Assembly: GCF_003807585.1 (NCBI RefSeq)
Contig: NZ_RMBX01000012.1
Coordinates: forward strand, 186,001 to 250,000
DNA from: Chitinophaga barathri
GTDB taxonomy: Bacteria > Bacteroidota > Bacteroidia > Chitinophagales > Chitinophagaceae
Reading direction: 5' to 3'
DNA length: 64,000 nt
Both the position numbers and the translations under genes were made by a program. A model generated the notes under the pieces. The model was not told where the DNA came from. It searched no databases and saw nothing but the letters and a program-made list of their open reading frames with translations. Of the stretch, positions 62,271-64,000 are shown piece after piece. How positions within the stretch are numbered: position 1 is the first letter of the stretch; every line of letters starts with the position of its first letter.

Positions 62271-62981
62271 ATGGAGTTACCCGTATTTTACGCAAAGGAA
62301 CTGATACCAGGGGCAGCGTCCTACACGATGGACGAGCCCACTTCCAAATATTGCATCCAGGTGCTGCGGCGGCAGAAAGGAGATAAGGTGCTGCTGGCGG
62401 ACGGCAAGGGCAACCGTTACGAAGCGGAGATCGCGGACGATCACCGGAAGAAATGTGTAACGGCCATCAGGCAGGTGGAGCAGATGCCTGAACCTGAGCC
62501 GCGTATTCGTATAGCCATCGCCTTTACCAAAAATGCGGCGCGTATGGAATGGTTCCTTGAAAAGGCGGTGGAGATCGGCGTGCAGGGGATTATCCCGCTG
62601 GTGACGCTGCGTACTGAAAAAGAAAAACTGAAGGCGGAAAGACTGGAAAACATCCTCGTTTCCGCCATGTTGCAATCCCGCCAATGGTTCCTCCCTGACC
62701 TGGCGGAGCCCACGCCGCTTGAATCGCTCATGAGTGCTACGGAACAGCGTTTTATCGCCCATTGCCTGCCCGGTGATAAACAACACCTGTTTGCCGCGAT
62801 GCAACCCAATAAAGATTCGCTGCTATTGATCGGGCCGGAAGGTGACTTTGCCCCGCAGGAAGTGGAGCTGGCGCTGCAATATGGTTTTGTGCCGGTGAGC
62901 CTGGGCAATACCCGCCTGCGCACAGAAACGGCTGGGATGGTGGGTTGTGCCCTGATGGCCGGTGTAAATGCTTCAAATTAG
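62271..62981 (+). CDS. rsmE: 16S rRNA m3U1498 methyltransferase
   Basis: A 236-residue SPOUT methyltransferase. An N-terminal PUA-like domain (CIQVLRRQKGDKVLLADGKG) precedes the SPOUT knot with FTKNAARMEWFLEKAVEIGV, LLIGPEGDFAPQEVELAL and the SAM-binding SLGNTRLRTETAGMV. It methylates U1498 in the decoding region of 16S rRNA. It shares a transcript with the MATE gene and ends at a terminator. Confidence 0.96.
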   Translation: MELPVFYAKELIPGAASYTMDEPTSKYCIQVLRRQKGDKVLLADGKGNRYEAEIADDHRKKCVTAIRQVEQMPEPEPRIRIAIAFTKNAARMEWFLEKAVEIGVQGIIPLVTLRTEKEKLKAERLENILVSAMLQSRQWFLPDLAEPTPLESLMSATEQRFIAHCLPGDKQHLFAAMQPNKDSLLLIGPEGDFAPQEVELALQYGFVPVSLGNTRLRTETAGMVGCALMAGVNASN

Positions 62982-62996
62982 ATCGTTCTCATCATA

Positions 62997-63026
62997 AAAA
63001 AAGGGCCGCGTTACCGCAGCCCTTTT
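62997..63026 (+). terminator. Terminator of rsmE
   Basis: AAAAGGGC-c-GCG, loop TTAC, CGC-a-GCCCTTTT: an 11-bp stem with one mismatch and a T-run. Confidence 0.9.
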
Positions 63027-63077
63027 CGTTATAAAGTATTTATATAGAATATTTTAGGGGTATGGCTCGTACTATAT

Positions 63078-63132
63078 TAACTCCTGATCAACTCCGCCTC
63101 ATCTCCACCTCAACTCCGCTTCTCCTTCGGCT
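63078..63132. repeat. 11-bp-period repeat island (55 bp)
   Basis: Five frames: TAACTCCTGAT, CAACTCCGCCT, CATCTCCACCT, CAACTCCGCTT, CTCCTTCGGCT. Units 2 and 4 agree at ten of eleven positions. It lies between convergent rsmE and terC-like genes. Confidence 0.75.
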
Positions 63133-63209
63133 ACCATTGTATTTCCCTATAACTGCCCAATAATGACCTTGCTGTTAATATACTACTACCTATAAATATA
63201 AGTCGTTCA

Positions 63210-63986
63210 TTATGAATCCTTTTCTTTCGGGTCCACAGGGCCTCTCAGTTGCACCGGATCGGATTTTTTCCGCATTTTCATATTCAGCAGTTCTACCGCA
63301 AAAGAGAAGGCCATCGCGAAATACACATAGTTCTTCAGGTGAAGGCTGTGCGCCGCTTCCGCATTCCACCCTTCAATGATCAGGATGCCGCCCACCATGA
63401 TCAGGAAAGAAAGCGCCAGCATTTTGAGCGTGGGATGTTTGTGTATGAAATTACTGATGCGCGGGGCGAAGGTGAACATGATGAACATGGCGATGATCAC
63501 CGCCACGATCATGATCTCCACGTGTTTGGCGAGCCCTACGGCCGTGATGATACTGTCAAATGAAAATACCATGTCGATGATGATGATCTGCCCCACGACA
63601 TTCAGCAGCGTGGCGCCGCCTTTGCCGCCGAGTTTGGGCGCTTCTTCATCATCGCCTTCGAGTTTATGATGTATTTCGAGGGTGGTCTTTATGAGCAGGA
63701 ACAAACCGCCGGCCAGCATGATAAGGTCGCGGAGCGAAATGCCTTTGTCAAAGATGTAGAACAGCGGGTGTACGGCTGCCACAATACGGCCGATGAGCAG
63801 CAGCAGGATAATACGTACCGCAATACCGGTGAACATCCAGATACGCCGTGCCTGGAGCCTTTTAGCCTCGGGCAGGCGGTTCATAACGATAGATACAAAA
63901 ATAACGTTGTCGATGCCCAGCACCACTTCCATGACGGTGAGGGTCAGTAAACTGATAAGAGAATCTAAGGTCAGTAATTCTTCCAT
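63210..63986 (-). CDS. TerC family integral membrane protein
   Basis: A 258-residue membrane protein with about seven helices and the family motifs EVVLGIDNVIFV (about 20-31) and IDMVFSFDSIITAVGL (about 137-152), whose aspartates probably bind metal. A charged loop (about 108-122) separates the two halves. TerC proteins are linked to tellurite resistance, manganese export and metal loading of exported proteins. It is transcribed alone; the start lies 14 bp from the right edge, and the promoter is outside. Confidence 0.92.
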   Translation of the reverse strand: MEELLTLDSLISLLTLTVMEVVLGIDNVIFVSIVMNRLPEAKRLQARRIWMFTGIAVRIILLLLIGRIVAAVHPLFYIFDKGISLRDLIMLAGGLFLLIKTTLEIHHKLEGDDEEAPKLGGKGGATLLNVVGQIIIIDMVFSFDSIITAVGLAKHVEIMIVAVIIAMFIMFTFAPRISNFIHKHPTLKMLALSFLIMVGGILIIEGWNAEAAHSLHLKNYVYFAMAFSFAVELLNMKMRKKSDPVQLRGPVDPKEKDS

Positions 63987-64000
63987 GATTTATGATTGTG

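Overview
The window looks like a chromosomal stretch from a Bacteroidota bacterium, most likely a Chitinophagaceae (Chitinophaga-like) organism; the family-level call is inference. The evidence is a FecI/FecR/SusC/SusD block, a STN-domain TonB receptor, many small lipoproteins, promoters of the Bacteroidota type (TTTG spacer TAnnTTTG), SecA with the long N-terminal insertion usual in this phylum, and several DUF1080, ThuA and Gfo/Idh/MocA genes. Average GC is moderate. No rRNA, tRNA, CRISPR array, insertion sequence or prophage was recognised.

Layout. 1-1190: 5' part of a secreted beta-helix gene. 1302-4172: a GntR/YtrA-regulated ABC exporter operon with a palindromic operator in front. 4238-9961 (minus): M20 amidohydrolase, SPOR protein, deoC, secA. 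10446-19592: a sugar oxidation cluster (MFS permease, Gfo/Idh/MocA oxidoreductase, TIM-barrel isomerase, lipoprotein cytochrome c, DUF1080 hydrolase, ThuA, and a 1135-residue ThuA-sugar dehydrogenase-PKD-cytochrome c fusion). 19888-20397: a YefM/YoeB toxin-antitoxin pair with a readable promoter and operator. 21306-21470: a possible structured RNA. 21581-28444: a complete six-gene ebo cluster. 28712-30046: a Tat-exported Gfo/Idh protein. 30203-39063: ECF sigma factor, FecR, SusC, SusD, phosphodiester glycosidase and NHL protein. 39149-43384 (minus): cell-surface proteins, YjbR protein and a double-DUF1080 protein. 44036-46758: atpG standing alone, scpB with an enormous acidic tail, and a second acidic protein. 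46773-49759: serine hydrolase, a LytTR regulator whose receiver domain has almost vanished, and purine nucleoside phosphorylase. 49815-52411 (minus): two small cysteine-rich secreted peptides, an anchored propeller-like protein, a MauE/DoxX redox membrane protein and a DUF1080 protein in one coupled operon. 52817-58752: rny, zapA, coiled-coil gene and pheT, interrupted by a RES/ParS toxin-antitoxin pair. 59239-63986: dnaB, MATE exporter, rsmE and a TerC protein.

How the genes may work together. The 10446-19592 cluster, plus DUF1080 and Gfo/Idh genes elsewhere in the window, fits oxidation of glycosides to 3-keto sugars in the cell envelope, with electrons leaving through c-type cytochromes, followed by cleavage and isomerisation. 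The ebo genes form an intact metabolite-traffic module whose cargo here is unknown. The peptide/MauE operon is the least familiar set.

The most unusual signal is not a gene. Four unrelated intergenic regions (19682-19802, 43706-43859, 58981-59057, 63078-63132) carry degenerate tandem repeats with an exact 11-bp period, and in the two longest the phase is kept over more than 120 bp. I know of no named element that matches.
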